A stretch of DNA of 38,793 nt, taken from IMG/VR virus record IMGVR_UViG_3300038479_000011, positions 1 to 38,793 of that record; one strand, given 5' to 3'. The notes under the pieces were generated by a model. The model saw nothing but the letters and a program-made list of their open reading frames with translations, did no database searches and was not told the DNA's origin. This DNA is from a virus. Every line of letters starts with the position of its first letter. Position 1 is the first letter of the stretch. Made by a program: the position numbers and the translations under genes. Below are positions 24,449 to 31,827 of this stretch, one piece after another.

Positions 24449-24526
24449 CTACCGGCCCTTGCGCCCGTGCTTCCGGCCGCCGCGATGACCCTTACGGTCA
24501 CGGGCCTCTGCGAGGTTCTTCTCCAT
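24449..24526 (-). CDS. 25-aa highly basic peptide
   Basis: The best ribosome site in the region (AAGGAGGTGAATC) precedes ATG 24526. The peptide starts MEKNLAEARDRKGHR and ends GRKHGRKGR; about ten of 25 residues are Arg, Lys or His. It follows two other very basic small proteins. Possible roles are DNA or RNA binding or packaging with DNA; there is no family match I can name. Confidence 0.7.
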   Translation of the reverse strand: MEKNLAEARDRKGHRGGRKHGRKGR

Positions 24527-24529
24527 GAT

Positions 24530-24700
24530 TCACCTCCTTCCGGCTCGATGGGTACGACTCGACTTGCGCTTGCCCCGCTTGCTCTTGCGGGCATTGCTCA
24601 AACTAGCAGCAACCGCCTGCTTCTGCGGGTGACCGGCGTCCATCATCTCTCTGATGTTGTTGGAGACGGTCTTCCGCGAGGAGCCTGACCGGAGCGGCAC
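24530..24700 (-). CDS. 56-aa basic protein with PQKQAVA motif
   Basis: GTG start at 24700 shares a base with the preceding TAG (TAGTG). The sequence has [20 protein letters not shown] followed by [16 protein letters not shown] recognise the pattern SxxTxSxNIxxxxxxGxPQKQAVAxAxxxA from small proteins found beside portal and capsid genes in many phages; function unsettled. The C-terminal 20 residues are almost entirely Lys, Arg and His. The end is a strong SD for the next gene (GGAAGGAGGTGA). Confidence 0.75.
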   Translation of the reverse strand: MPLRSGSSRKTVSNNIREMMDAGHPQKQAVAASLSNARKSKRGKRKSSRTHRAGRR

Positions 24701-24798
24701 TAGCGGCCCTTCCGCATTCCCCTCTTGGACTTCCGGGTGTTCATCTTGTGGCTCATCTTGCCGGCGTGCTTCTTGCCGTGAAGGCGCATCTTGGCCAT
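24700..24798 (-). CDS. 32-aa highly basic peptide
   Basis: ATG at 24798 overlaps the previous TGA as TGATG. The peptide has the pattern [19 protein letters not shown] and ends [10 protein letters not shown]. It has about 17 basic residues and no acidic ones. It is the first of three consecutive small basic genes. Nucleic-acid binding is likely by composition; the role is unknown. Confidence 0.7.
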   Translation of the reverse strand: MAKMRLHGKKHAGKMSHKMNTRKSKRGMRKGR

Positions 24799-25088
24799 CA
24801 GATCCAGTCTCCTTGCTCGTCAGGTCCGCGGCACTCCCCGTCGTTTCCCCAGGGACCGGTCTGGAAGTCGCCGTCGAGGTCGTTGGTGTTGAGAGCGCAG
24901 TTCCCGCCGACATGCCCGTTGTCCCCGAACACGATGTCTTCCGGTTCCTGGAAGGCGTTCCTGCCCTTGAGGCCGCCGCGGCCCGGAGGCCAGGCCCGCT
25001 CGGCTCTCTCTGCTGGGAGGATCGAGCCCCGGTTCTTGGTGCTCATCTCGTGGGTCATGTTCGACCTATGAGGCGTGGCTTCTCTCAT
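24798..25088 (-). CDS. hypothetical protein, 96 aa
   Basis: A hydrophilic protein with an N-terminal basic half and a Gly/Asp/Asn-rich C-terminal half ([20 protein letters not shown]) that contains two cysteines. The exact start is uncertain: ATG 25088, 25058 and 25046 are in frame and none has a strong ribosome site. It follows the portal after 35 bases and leads into the basic-peptide cluster. Not recognised. Confidence 0.6.
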   Translation of the reverse strand: MREATPHRSNMTHEMSTKNRGSILPAERAERAWPPGRGGLKGRNAFQEPEDIVFGDNGHVGGNCALNTNDLDGDFQTGPWGNDGECRGPDEQGDWI

Positions 25089-25123
25089 GCCAGGAATGTA
25101 CTACGGGTTTTGCCGGCTGTCTC

Positions 25124-26992
25124 TCACCCACCGGGCTTCGGTGCTTGGGAGGGCTGGCGCTTGGGACTTCCCCCGCCTTTCCCTGCGCTCTGACCTGCGG
25201 CTGCCTGGGCCTGGGCCAGTTGCATCTCCATCTGCTGCTGTGCCTGCTTCCGCTGCTGGACGGCCTTCCAATGGGACACGCGGTAGGCCTGGAGGACGTA
25301 CTGGTCGTCCACCACGTTCATCTGCTTCAGGGTGTTGGCCTCCTGGATCCTGGCGGCGCGGGACGTCGGTTTCGAGCTTCCGGCGTTCACCAGCATCGTG
25401 AACCTCAGCGGAGCAAAAGTAACTTGATTCTTGTAATCAACGGTTGGGGCGTAGAAGTGCTGAGCGGCAAGTCGAATAGAAGACATCTCTCCTTCGTCCC
25501 CGACAATGGCCACGAAACGCGGAACGTCGTAGTTGATGATGACGAGGTTGGCGAGGAGTTCACCGGCTTTACGGAGAGTGCGTTCCAGGTTTCGGATGGC
25601 AGATCGAATACGAATGAATCCTGCCTCCTGACCAGCTTGAACCTGTTTGTCCGTTGCTCGACCAGATGGTACTTCCCCCTTGTTTGTAGCCGAGAGACCG
25701 GCAATGCGCTCCATCTCCTCTCTCCAGAACTGGACGAACTGGATCAGTGCGGGCGGAAGGTTCGGCGGCTGCAACCACTCCGGCCGGTTGTTGCTCTGAC
25801 CCGGAGAACTATTGACGTCGTAGATCTGACCCGGCTTGTTCATCCACGTCGTTCTGTCGGCTCCCGATCCTTTGACTCCGATCACAACCGGGTTGCCGGT
25901 GTAGATGATGTTGTTCTGACCCATGGCCAGAAGCGTGTTCATGGCCTGCTGGCACGGAGCAAGGTCACGTAGTATGGGAGATCCCCAAAACTCGCCGGTC
26001 TCCACATCGACATATCTGACGTAGGGGTGTCGGTTGGTGTGAAAGAGATTTTCGGCCAGCTCGTCAAGGAGGATCCGGTTACCCGACATGACCACGACGC
26101 GCCATTGGTCGATGACGACCTTGCGGGGTTCATCTCCCATCGACGGATCCGTGGGCTCGACGTCTTCCTCGTAGTTCTCCCGGAGCCAGAACTCATAGAC
26201 GTTCACTCCCTCCTGTCTGGAGTTGGTGTGCTGCTTGGCCGAGCCCGGTGCCCCCCAGGTGGTCGCTCCCTGCCCGGCATCCACGGGGATCAGTGCCCCC
26301 GCCTGCTTCTGGCGATTGGTCACCTGATTGGGAGGAAGGTGATCCCGGTCCGTGTCCCCGGTCAGCGTTGCGTCGTGGATCATCTTCTGGGTGGTATCCG
26401 GGTATCTGCGCTCGATCTCCGCCGCGCTCATGGTGTGGACTTCGATGATGTACTGAGCGTCCTCCAAGTCCGTGGCATAGGGGTCGACGTACAGGCACCA
26501 GGGCGACGTGCATTTGAGGGCGACGTTCCCCATCCCCTCGGTGAGCCCGGAGTCCCAGACGCACTTCAAGAACCCGGCCCCGTACATGGCCGCGTCCCAC
26601 AGCATTTTAGTGATCTCACCGTCCCAATCGTCCGACCGCATGGTCGAGTTGAGGACGGACTCCAACTGCTCTCCGAGCGTGTCAGACACCATCGAGTACA
26701 TGGAGAAGGGATCACAGGCGGCGGTGATGGAGAACTGGATCTCCTGGTCGGTCATCCAGGCGATGCGTGAGTCGACGGTGGGGAAGGTCTCGTTGGCTCT
26801 CGTCCCTGGGGCGGCGGGGACGGCAGGGGCGGCGCGGTTCATAGTGACGCGGTAGTTCCGCTTCCACTCGTTGAGCATCGAGCCCTTGGTTTCCTTGGCC
26901 TGGTTGTAGACGTCGCGGAGCCGACTGATGAACTCGGCCTCGTCGTAGGACGGAGGGGGTTCGACCTGGATCAGCGTGCCGGATGCGGTCAC
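25124..26992 (-). CDS. portal protein, 622 aa
   Basis: Length and position (downstream of the large terminase) fit a podovirus-type portal. Visible segments: N-terminal helices (FISRLRDVYNQAKETKGSML), NETFPTVDSRIAWMTDQEI, GAGFLKCVWDSG, YVDPYATDLEDAQYIIEVHT, the wing (VNVYEFWLRENYEEDVEP), the crown-side helix IRSAIRNLERTLRKAGELLA and a C-terminal Gln-rich tail (QQRKQAQQQMEMQLAQAQAA). The dodecamer forms the DNA channel at one vertex. Start GTG overlaps the preceding stop as GTGA. Third-position GC drops clearly between about 25405 and 25710, suggesting recombination inside the gene. Confidence 0.85.
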   Translation of the reverse strand: MTASGTLIQVEPPPSYDEAEFISRLRDVYNQAKETKGSMLNEWKRNYRVTMNRAAPAVPAAPGTRANETFPTVDSRIAWMTDQEIQFSITAACDPFSMYSMVSDTLGEQLESVLNSTMRSDDWDGEITKMLWDAAMYGAGFLKCVWDSGLTEGMGNVALKCTSPWCLYVDPYATDLEDAQYIIEVHTMSAAEIERRYPDTTQKMIHDATLTGDTDRDHLPPNQVTNRQKQAGALIPVDAGQGATTWGAPGSAKQHTNSRQEGVNVYEFWLRENYEEDVEPTDPSMGDEPRKVVIDQWRVVVMSGNRILLDELAENLFHTNRHPYVRYVDVETGEFWGSPILRDLAPCQQAMNTLLAMGQNNIIYTGNPVVIGVKGSGADRTTWMNKPGQIYDVNSSPGQSNNRPEWLQPPNLPPALIQFVQFWREEMERIAGLSATNKGEVPSGRATDKQVQAGQEAGFIRIRSAIRNLERTLRKAGELLANLVIINYDVPRFVAIVGDEGEMSSIRLAAQHFYAPTVDYKNQVTFAPLRFTMLVNAGSSKPTSRAARIQEANTLKQMNVVDDQYVLQAYRVSHWKAVQQRKQAQQQMEMQLAQAQAAAGQSAGKGGGSPKRQPSQAPKPGG

Positions 26993-27333
26993 TTCTCCAC
27001 CTCAGACATCCGAGTGTCGTGGTCCCAGCCGTGGAGCTCGGAGATCCCCTCCTTGTCCCGTGCATCGACCGTTGCCAGCTTCACGTCCATGTTCAGCTTC
27101 TCGGCCTGCTCGTCCTGTCCCTTTGCCAGAAGGCTCCTGAACTGGCCGTCGTTCTCGACATAGGCTCCGACCACAGGATCCCACCTGTCCTGGGCCTTCA
27201 GGGAAGAGGCGATGACGCCCACCTGATACTTGCGCTTGGCGGTACGCCCGCACCGACAGGCAACGGTGTCCTCAGCGATGCCGTCCAGGTCGAAGTCTCC
27301 GCAGCGCGGACAGTGATACGCGAACCACTTCAC
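26989..27333 (-). CDS. zinc-ribbon protein, 114 aa
   Basis: The N-terminus contains CPRCGDFDLDG and, 16 residues later, CRCGRTAKRKY: a four-cysteine zinc ribbon. The rest is helical and charged, including a segment (QFRSLLAKGQDEQAEKLNMD). The GTG start follows the terminase stop immediately. Small zinc-ribbon proteins beside terminase are common in actinophages and may be packaging accessories. Function unproven. Confidence 0.72.
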   Translation of the reverse strand: MKWFAYHCPRCGDFDLDGIAEDTVACRCGRTAKRKYQVGVIASSLKAQDRWDPVVGAYVENDGQFRSLLAKGQDEQAEKLNMDVKLATVDARDKEGISELHGWDHDTRMSEVEK

Positions 27334-29043
27334 CTAGTACCACTCCTCCACTCCGATGGACAGGTCCGACGTCGGGACCCTGCCTGCGAATCTACTAGGC
27401 CCGATGAGACTGGGCACCTGCCCCTCCCCCGCGATCCTGGGTGGCGTGATGCCGGGGATGTAGGGCGGGTTGGGGCCGGCCATGGCGGCGTAGTCCAGGT
27501 TGGCTCCTTCGGTGACCACGGTCATCCAACCTATTCCCAATGAGATCACCGTGTCGTCATGCCCCGATCTCCGTGAGGGGCCGTAGGTCCCGTCCTCGTT
27601 GGTCACGTACCGGGTCATCTCGTAGTAGGTGGCGGGGTGGTGGATGGTGGCCTGCTGCCTGTGGATGATCCCCTGCATGGTCCCCAGCATCTGCTTCTTG
27701 GTCTCATAGGTGGAGTTCCAGCCGTAGGCCTGCATCAGGACTCGGGGTCTGTCCGGCCTTCTGTCCATCCAGATATGGGGGTAGTTCGCTTCCCTCCAGG
27801 CAGCCAGGACGACCTTCCCGCCTCCCTGGACCTCGGTGTTCAGGATGGTCTCCGGGCCGTAGTAGAGAGCCATGGCCAGACTTATCTCCCCGATGGTCTG
27901 AGGGTCGGCGGACCCGTGCCACACCGCCACCTGATCCATTGAGGCACGGTCGATGACCTGGATGCAGGCCGGATCACCCTCCACCGTCCACGTCGGGTCG
28001 CAGGCCACCACGTATCTGCGTCGTCCTCTGGCGTCGGGCTGCTTGTAGATGAACAGGTGTCCCTCTTCGGTGGCTCTGAACGCCAGTCGTCCTCCGTCGT
28101 TGTAGAGATAGCCCTGTTCGAACTCGACGTCGGGGTGGTACATCTTGGCCAGTTGCGAGAGAGGGAAGACGTTCGACCCCGTGGACAGGAATGCCTCCTC
28201 CATCGAGCAGGGGTATTCCTCCTTGAACTTCTCCGGGTTGTTGTACCCGGCGATCTTCCTGCGTCTCCAGGCCAGTTTGGGGATGGTCATCTCGGAATAG
28301 AGGGCCAGCAGCTCACGCTCGTCGTCATCCAGATCCTGGTACTTCAGGTGGGTGGTCTTGATCTCGTACTCGTCGTGCTTCCACCATTCGAAGAAGAAGG
28401 GGTGGTAGGCGGACTTGTGGCCCGAGGGGTCGATGGCCTTCATCCACTCGTCGTGGAAGAACCCGCCGACTCCCTGGGCGGTCGACTCCAGGACCACGAT
28501 GGTCCCGTGGCCTTCGGGAATGGCTTCTCCGAGGTCCCCGGCGATGTTGTCGGCGTCCTCCCAGAAGGCGCACTCGGACAGATGGGCGGCCTGGATGGTC
28601 ATGCCCCGTCCGGGGTTCTCCTTTCCCGCCGTCACCGTCGTGAAGGTCGACCCGATGGGCTCCTCCCACTCCAGATATCCGACCCGATTGTACTTCGGTT
28701 CGAAGAACCGTTTGAAGGGCGACGTCTCCCAGAACCTCTTGGTCATGGAGAAGAGGTAGTCGGACTTCTCCTGGTCCGAGGAAAGAACCACCGCGTTGGT
28801 CCCCTGGTGGATGAAGCACCAGAGGAACAGGATGGCCTCGGTCACCGTGGAGATGCCGATCTGCCGGCCCTTCAGGACGATGATCCGTACCGGCAGGCCG
28901 GCGTTGTACTGACGCTCGACTTCGGCCACGAACTGGCGTTGCGCCCAGGCGAAGGGGGCGTTGCGGTCGAACTTGATCGGGTTGGAGTTCTTGGGCTTGA
29001 GCGTCAACTGCTCGAGCAGCGGCCAGAGGTCGAGGTTAGGCAC
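27334..29043 (-). CDS. terminase large subunit
   Basis: 569 residues with both terminase activities visible. ATPase: Walker A KGRQIGIST (58-66), a Walker B region AAHLSECAFWED (153-163, E157 catalytic), and the coupling motif VLESTAQG (185-191). Nuclease: VACDPTW with D349, NTEVQG with E404, and GHDDTVISLG with D496/D497, an RNase-H-like catalytic triad. It powers DNA packaging into the procapsid through the portal and cuts the concatemer. It begins 8 bases before the end of the small-subunit candidate. Confidence 0.93.
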   Translation of the reverse strand: MPNLDLWPLLEQLTLKPKNSNPIKFDRNAPFAWAQRQFVAEVERQYNAGLPVRIIVLKGRQIGISTVTEAILFLWCFIHQGTNAVVLSSDQEKSDYLFSMTKRFWETSPFKRFFEPKYNRVGYLEWEEPIGSTFTTVTAGKENPGRGMTIQAAHLSECAFWEDADNIAGDLGEAIPEGHGTIVVLESTAQGVGGFFHDEWMKAIDPSGHKSAYHPFFFEWWKHDEYEIKTTHLKYQDLDDDERELLALYSEMTIPKLAWRRRKIAGYNNPEKFKEEYPCSMEEAFLSTGSNVFPLSQLAKMYHPDVEFEQGYLYNDGGRLAFRATEEGHLFIYKQPDARGRRRYVVACDPTWTVEGDPACIQVIDRASMDQVAVWHGSADPQTIGEISLAMALYYGPETILNTEVQGGGKVVLAAWREANYPHIWMDRRPDRPRVLMQAYGWNSTYETKKQMLGTMQGIIHRQQATIHHPATYYEMTRYVTNEDGTYGPSRRSGHDDTVISLGIGWMTVVTEGANLDYAAMAGPNPPYIPGITPPRIAGEGQVPSLIGPSRFAGRVPTSDLSIGVEEWY

Positions 29044-29392
29044 CGCGCATCTTCTCGAAGATGTCCATCCACTCGTCCCTGTCTTCTCTGTCTCCCTGCG
29101 GCGCTCTCCTCAGAGCCGCCGTCATCTGCTTGCCGAGGATAGCGGTGGCGACTTTGGCCTTGTCCGTGTTGGACCCTGAGGCCAGCGTGGTCCGCACCCA
29201 GTCGATGGTGTCCCACACCATCTGCTCGAAGAAGTCGTTCTGGTCGTCCGTGTTGTACTTGTGGACCCGCGCCTCCTTCTGGGCGGTCTTGACCAGTTCG
29301 ATGTCCAACTCGAAGACGCGCGACACGACTCCCGGTGGCACGCCCTCCACCAGGCACTTCTCCACGATGGAGGCCAGTTCTTCTCCGGTCAA
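29036..29392 (-). CDS. small terminase subunit candidate, 118 aa
   Basis: Helical, acidic-basic mixed protein immediately upstream of the large terminase. It contains an N-terminal helix-turn-like stretch (LVEGVPPGVVSRVFELDIEL), a central helix (KYNTDDQNDFFEQMVWDTI) and a C-terminal coiled region. Size, fold character and synteny fit a small terminase that recognises the packaging start. The start is TTG, overlapping the lipoprotein stop as TTGA. No strict motif confirms it. Confidence 0.75.
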   Translation of the reverse strand: MTGEELASIVEKCLVEGVPPGVVSRVFELDIELVKTAQKEARVHKYNTDDQNDFFEQMVWDTIDWVRTTLASGSNTDKAKVATAILGKQMTAALRRAPQGDREDRDEWMDIFEKMRGA

Positions 29393-29634
29393 TGGTTGTA
29401 CGGCCCCGTCGGGACTTCAGGTCCGTTGGCCGGCCAGGGGCCTACCGAGCTGCCCGGAATCTGGGCCGAGATCAGGTACGCCTCCGTGCAGGAGCCGCCG
29501 TAGAGGATGGTCCTCCCCTGTCCTGCCGCACCGGACGAATACACCACGCACTCGCCGGTGTAGCAGGCGGACAGCAGCGCCCCTCCCGCCGTCAGGCTCA
29601 CCAGGAGTGCGGCGATGCCTATGAGCTTTCTCAT
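29389..29634 (-). CDS. small lipoprotein, 81 aa
   Basis: ATG 29634 is preceded by GGAAGGACGGACAG. A textbook lipoprotein signal (MRKLIGIAALLVSLTAGGALLSAC) ends with lipobox LSAC at C24. The mature 57 residues contain two further cysteines and Gly/Pro-rich beta segments. It is expected on the outer face of the host membrane, where phage lipoproteins often block superinfection. It overlaps both neighbours by four bases and sits between a tiny membrane protein and the small terminase. Confidence 0.75.
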   Translation of the reverse strand: MRKLIGIAALLVSLTAGGALLSACYTGECVVYSSGAAGQGRTILYGGSCTEAYLISAQIPGSSVGPWPANGPEVPTGPYNH

Positions 29635-29726
29635 CTGTCCGTCCTTCCGTTCTTGTCGTGGGGCACGGCGCCCCAGACGCTCAGGATCCAGCACAGCCCG
29701 ACGATGACGCAGACGGTCTGGATCAT
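29631..29726 (-). CDS. 31-aa membrane peptide
   Basis: GGAGGAAGA precedes ATG 29726, and both ends overlap neighbours as ATGA. The peptide is one hydrophobic helix (VCVIVGLCWILSVWGAV) with a basic tail (DKNGRTDR). The precise fit between flanking genes with a strong ribosome site supports a real gene. A role in the membrane, perhaps together with the lipoprotein downstream, is inference. Confidence 0.65.
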   Translation of the reverse strand: MIQTVCVIVGLCWILSVWGAVPHDKNGRTDR

Positions 29727-29881
29727 TCTTCCTCCATGTAGATGTCGACCAGGACTTCCTTGTCCTGCAAGGCGTGGACTTTGAAGGCCTCTTCCGCCAG
29801 CTCGAAGGGGACGTGGAAGACCACGGAGACGGCCCCGCCCTTCAACCCGGTCACCGTCCGGGCCACGGCTTTCAGCGTCAC
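29723..29881 (-). CDS. 52-aa conserved-looking hypothetical protein
   Basis: GTG 29881 overlaps the preceding stop as GTGA. The chain reads as two strands then a helix: LKAVARTVTGLKGGAVSVVF, VPFELAEEAFKVHAL and LVDIYMEEE. Short phage proteins of this beta-beta-alpha shape near terminase genes are frequent, without a known function. A longer overlapping frame upstream (to 30361) has poor codon bias and is rejected. Confidence 0.68.
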   Translation of the reverse strand: MTLKAVARTVTGLKGGAVSVVFHVPFELAEEAFKVHALQDKEVLVDIYMEEE

Positions 29882-30366
29882 ATCGGGCTCACGGATTCGT
29901 CCGGTGGGACCAACCACGGCCCTGGTGAGGAGTCCGCCGAGCCGTTTTGCGCCATCTGATGGAGCTCCTCCGCCTGCAACTCCGCCATTCGCTTCTGCAA
30001 GGCGGCGCGCTCCTTCATCAAAACTTCTTGCTGGTCCTCCTCCAACTCTCTCGAAATCACCGCTTCGATCCCAGGCGACAGGGGCGTCGAGTCGTAGTCG
30101 AAGCTCGTCGGCTCCTCGCCTGAGAACGGAATCGAGGGCGGCTGTGTCTGTTCCGGCCTCCCCACCATCAGCGTCTCCATCATCGTCATCATCCTCGTCA
30201 TCACCTCCACCATTGGGTCCGAAGGCGTCGGCGGCGTCGAAGTAGGAGTCGGGGAAGGATTCTTCGACAAAGGGTTCCTTTGGAGGAACAGGAAGATGCA
30301 GCACCCCATCGTCACCGACAACAGGGATCCCATCAGGATCAAAGCCCAGTTCGTCACCCACGCCAC
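29878..30366 (-). CDS. membrane-anchored coiled-coil protein, 162 aa
   Basis: An N-terminal transmembrane helix (WALILMGSLLSVTMGCCIFL) is followed by a Pro/Thr-rich linker (NPSPTPTSTPPTPSDP), a Met-rich helix (VMTRMMTMMETLMVG), and a coiled coil (EEDQQEVLMKERAALQKRMA). GTG start at 30366, overlapping the HTH gene by 13 bases. Third-position GC bias supports this frame over the overlapping one. Anchored coiled-coil proteins are sometimes superinfection or assembly factors; no assignment is made. Confidence 0.65.
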   Translation of the reverse strand: MAWVTNWALILMGSLLSVTMGCCIFLFLQRNPLSKNPSPTPTSTPPTPSDPMVEVMTRMMTMMETLMVGRPEQTQPPSIPFSGEEPTSFDYDSTPLSPGIEAVISRELEEDQQEVLMKERAALQKRMAELQAEELHQMAQNGSADSSPGPWLVPPDESVSPM

Positions 30367-30593
30367 AGCTCCCCGGAATGGGAGCCGATCCCAGGGGCCG
30401 GCGTCATGTGCTTGGCGTACCGCTCGGTGGCCGCTTGTCTGGAGACGCCCAGGGCCATCCCGATCCGCTCCCAGGAGACGTAGTTGTCGCGAGCCCGTTG
30501 GATGGTCTCGATGACCAGCTTGTCGTACATGGCCCTCCCGCGCGCCGCCGTGGTGATCTCCTCTAAGTAGTTGGTCGGGAGGACCTTCTTCAT
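30354..30593 (-). CDS. helix-turn-helix DNA-binding protein, 79 aa
   Basis: The segment WERIGMALGVSRQAATERYA (residues 41-60) is a clear HTH, with the phrase GVSRQAA typical of actinobacterial and phage regulators. N-terminal helices (ITTAARGRAMYDKLVIETIQ) may dimerise. It is the second gene after a pair of 14-bp palindromes (30899 and 30918), so it is the best candidate in the genome for the protein that binds them and autoregulates. ATG overlaps the upstream stop as ATGA. Confidence 0.78.
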   Translation of the reverse strand: MKKVLPTNYLEEITTAARGRAMYDKLVIETIQRARDNYVSWERIGMALGVSRQAATERYAKHMTPAPGIGSHSGELWRG

Positions 30594-30898
30594 TGCTGGG
30601 GGAACTTCCCCTCCACCACGGAACCGGGATTGGTGATCTTGGCTCTCCGCGCCTGGAGCTCCAGCGAGGTCAACAGATCGCTGGTCTTCTCCGCGAAGGC
30701 GATCTTGGCCTTGTACAGGGAGTCCTCCGATCCTTCGTGGTCGCAGAGGACCAGGAGGTGCTCGAGGTACGTGGTGATCTGGATGAGCTCGAACGTGCCA
30801 GGCTGGAGTTGGACGGCGATGCCGTGCTTCCCCCGGATCAGGTCGTTGAGCCGCTCGGCGTTCTCAGCTTCGAGGTTGACCAGTTCGTTGGCGTCCAT
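30590..30898 (-). CDS. hypothetical protein, 102 aa
   Basis: Helical and acidic, for example ELVNLEAENAERLNDLIRG, then TFELIQITTYLEHLLVLCDH, then AKTSDLLTSLELQARRAK-like sequence. The ATG at 30898 directly abuts the palindrome 30899-30912, whose left half also supplies the AAGGA ribosome site; a GTG at 30916 would add six residues. Co-translated with the HTH gene. Not recognised. Confidence 0.7.
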   Translation of the reverse strand: MDANELVNLEAENAERLNDLIRGKHGIAVQLQPGTFELIQITTYLEHLLVLCDHEGSEDSLYKAKIAFAEKTSDLLTSLELQARRAKITNPGSVVEGKFPQQ

Positions 30899-30912
30899 GC
30901 AAGGATCCTTGC
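30899..30912. promoter_or_regulatory. operator-like palindrome, copy 2
   Basis: GCAAGGATCCTTGC, perfectly palindromic, ends one base before the ATG of the 102-residue gene. It contains that gene's AAGGA ribosome site, so a bound protein or an RNA hairpin formed from it could block translation. Centre-to-centre distance to copy 3 is 19 bp, close to two helical turns. Confidence 0.75.
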
Positions 30913-30933
30913 ACACGGCAGGGTTCCTTGCAA
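30905..30933 (-). promoter_or_regulatory. possible promoter of the HTH operon
   Basis: Reading leftward: TTGCAA, 17 bases, AAGGAT, six bases, ATG. The geometry matches the exonuclease promoter but the -10 is poor, so the same AAGGA may instead be a ribosome site. Both palindromes 30899 and 30918 lie within it. Confidence 0.35.
30918..30931. promoter_or_regulatory. operator-like palindrome, copy 3
   Basis: GCAGGGTTCCTTGC, one mismatch to copy 1. It overlaps the -35-like TTGCAA at 30928-30933 and is paired with copy 2, so cooperative binding is possible. Confidence 0.65.
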
Positions 30934-30942
30934 GCGGGAGGG

Positions 30943-31006
30943 GCCCCCGGACCCTTTCGTGGACTGGGCCTGATTGATCACCGACCTGACGTCGCGGTCC
31001 GGGGGC
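30943..31006. other. 11-bp perfect inverted repeat with 42-base loop
   Basis: GCCCCCGGACC (30943-30953) and GGTCCGGGGGC (30996-31006) can form a very stable stem. It separates the first group of minus-strand genes from the HTH operon. A terminator is possible, although the U-tract is absent. A packaging (pac/cos-like) site is an alternative because the terminase genes follow within 2 kb. The loop encodes nothing recognisable. Confidence 0.65.
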
Positions 31007-31042
31007 ACCCCACCTAGGGGCAAATCATAGCGTCGAGTTCGG

Positions 31043-31321
31043 TCATGCGAGGTGCTTCTCCAGGTCGATGAAGTCCGATCCCTTGTGTTGGTCGAGTGGG
31101 ATGAAGCAACACGGCCCAGAGTGGTCCTGGAGGTGGTGGCAGTGCAGTTCCTGATCCGAGTCGATTTTCCACACTAGTTCACCGGTCAAATACACCTCCT
31201 CAGGTATGAAGATGGCCGTTTTTTTACATTGCACAGTGGTCACTTCTACGCTCCTGTGGTTGGGGACAGCGGCCTCGGCGGCGATGTCGAGGAGCACCCG
31301 GGCCTGGGAGGGCCAGATCAC
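31043..31321 (-). CDS. Cys/His-rich hypothetical protein, 92 aa
   Basis: GTG 31321 overlaps the preceding stop as GTGA. The N-terminal half is an ordinary helix and strand. The C-terminal half includes LHCHHLQDHSGPCCF, a cluster of three Cys and three His that could bind zinc. The C-x2-H...H-x-G-x-C layout is similar to the His/Cys pattern of the 133-residue protein at 37546. A 10-codon frame (MTELDAMICP, 31014-31046) overlaps its stop as ATGA and is probably not a gene. Confidence 0.68.
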   Translation of the reverse strand: MIWPSQARVLLDIAAEAAVPNHRSVEVTTVQCKKTAIFIPEEVYLTGELVWKIDSDQELHCHHLQDHSGPCCFIPLDQHKGSDFIDLEKHLA

Positions 31322-31818
31322 GACACCGTGGTCGTGAGGGTCCCCGAGGCGGTGGCGGGCGTGGACTCGCTGTCGGTGACGGTGATGGTGTCGGTGAACG
31401 TGCCTGCCGTCGGCGCCGTGCCGGTGACGGTGCCGTTGGCGTCCAGCACCAATCCCGAAGACAGGGTGGCGGCGGTCCAGGCGTAGGGGGGGGTGCCCCC
31501 GTCGGCGGCCACCGAGGCGTTGACGCCCGTCCCCACCGAGGCGTCGACGGTCTGGTCGGGCACGGAAAGAGGCGTCTCGGTGGGCGTGACGTCCCCGGTG
31601 AGGGCGGTGGTGGCGGCGGTGATGGCTGCCGTGTTGGCGTCGATCTGGGTGACGGCGGCGGCTTCGTCGGAGTCGTTGGGGATGGCGGCCACGGCGGCGG
31701 TGAGGGCGGTGACGGCGGTGGTCTGGGCGGCTACTGCATCGGTGAGAGCACTCATGGTGAGGAATATCTCCTGTTGTAGGGAATGGATGGCGTCGAGGAT
31801 TTCTTGGTCTCGGCTCAT
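31318..31818 (-). CDS. coiled-coil plus Ig-like domain protein, 166 aa
   Basis: N-terminal 75 residues form an Ala/Thr heptad-like coiled coil (MSALTDAVAAQTTAVTALTA). The C-terminal 85 residues look like a putative Ig (He_PIG/cadherin-like) domain: VPDQTVDASVGTGVNASVAA, GGTPPYAWTAATLSSGLVLD, ANGTVTGTAPTAGTFTDTIT. The YxWxxxxLPxGLxLxxxTGxIxGTPT-type pattern is clear. Such domains decorate capsids or tail fibres of phages. It lies upstream of the packaging genes, next to another beta-rich protein, so it is probably a surface-exposed virion protein. Confidence 0.75.
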   Translation of the reverse strand: MSRDQEILDAIHSLQQEIFLTMSALTDAVAAQTTAVTALTAAVAAIPNDSDEAAAVTQIDANTAAITAATTALTGDVTPTETPLSVPDQTVDASVGTGVNASVAADGGTPPYAWTAATLSSGLVLDANGTVTGTAPTAGTFTDTITVTDSESTPATASGTLTTTVS

Positions 31819-31827
31819 AGCCTAGTT

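Noticed and set aside
29882-30361. Second long minus-strand frame (Asp-rich) overlapping the membrane coiled-coil gene
   Set aside because: Its third codon positions lack the G/C bias of the genome. The alternative frame has the bias and a credible transmembrane helix plus coiled coil. Only the short 3' part (29723-29881) is kept as a separate gene.
31014-31046. 10-codon frame (MTELDAMICP) coupled to the stop of the 92-aa gene
   Set aside because: Too short and without a ribosome site; overlap alone is not enough evidence.
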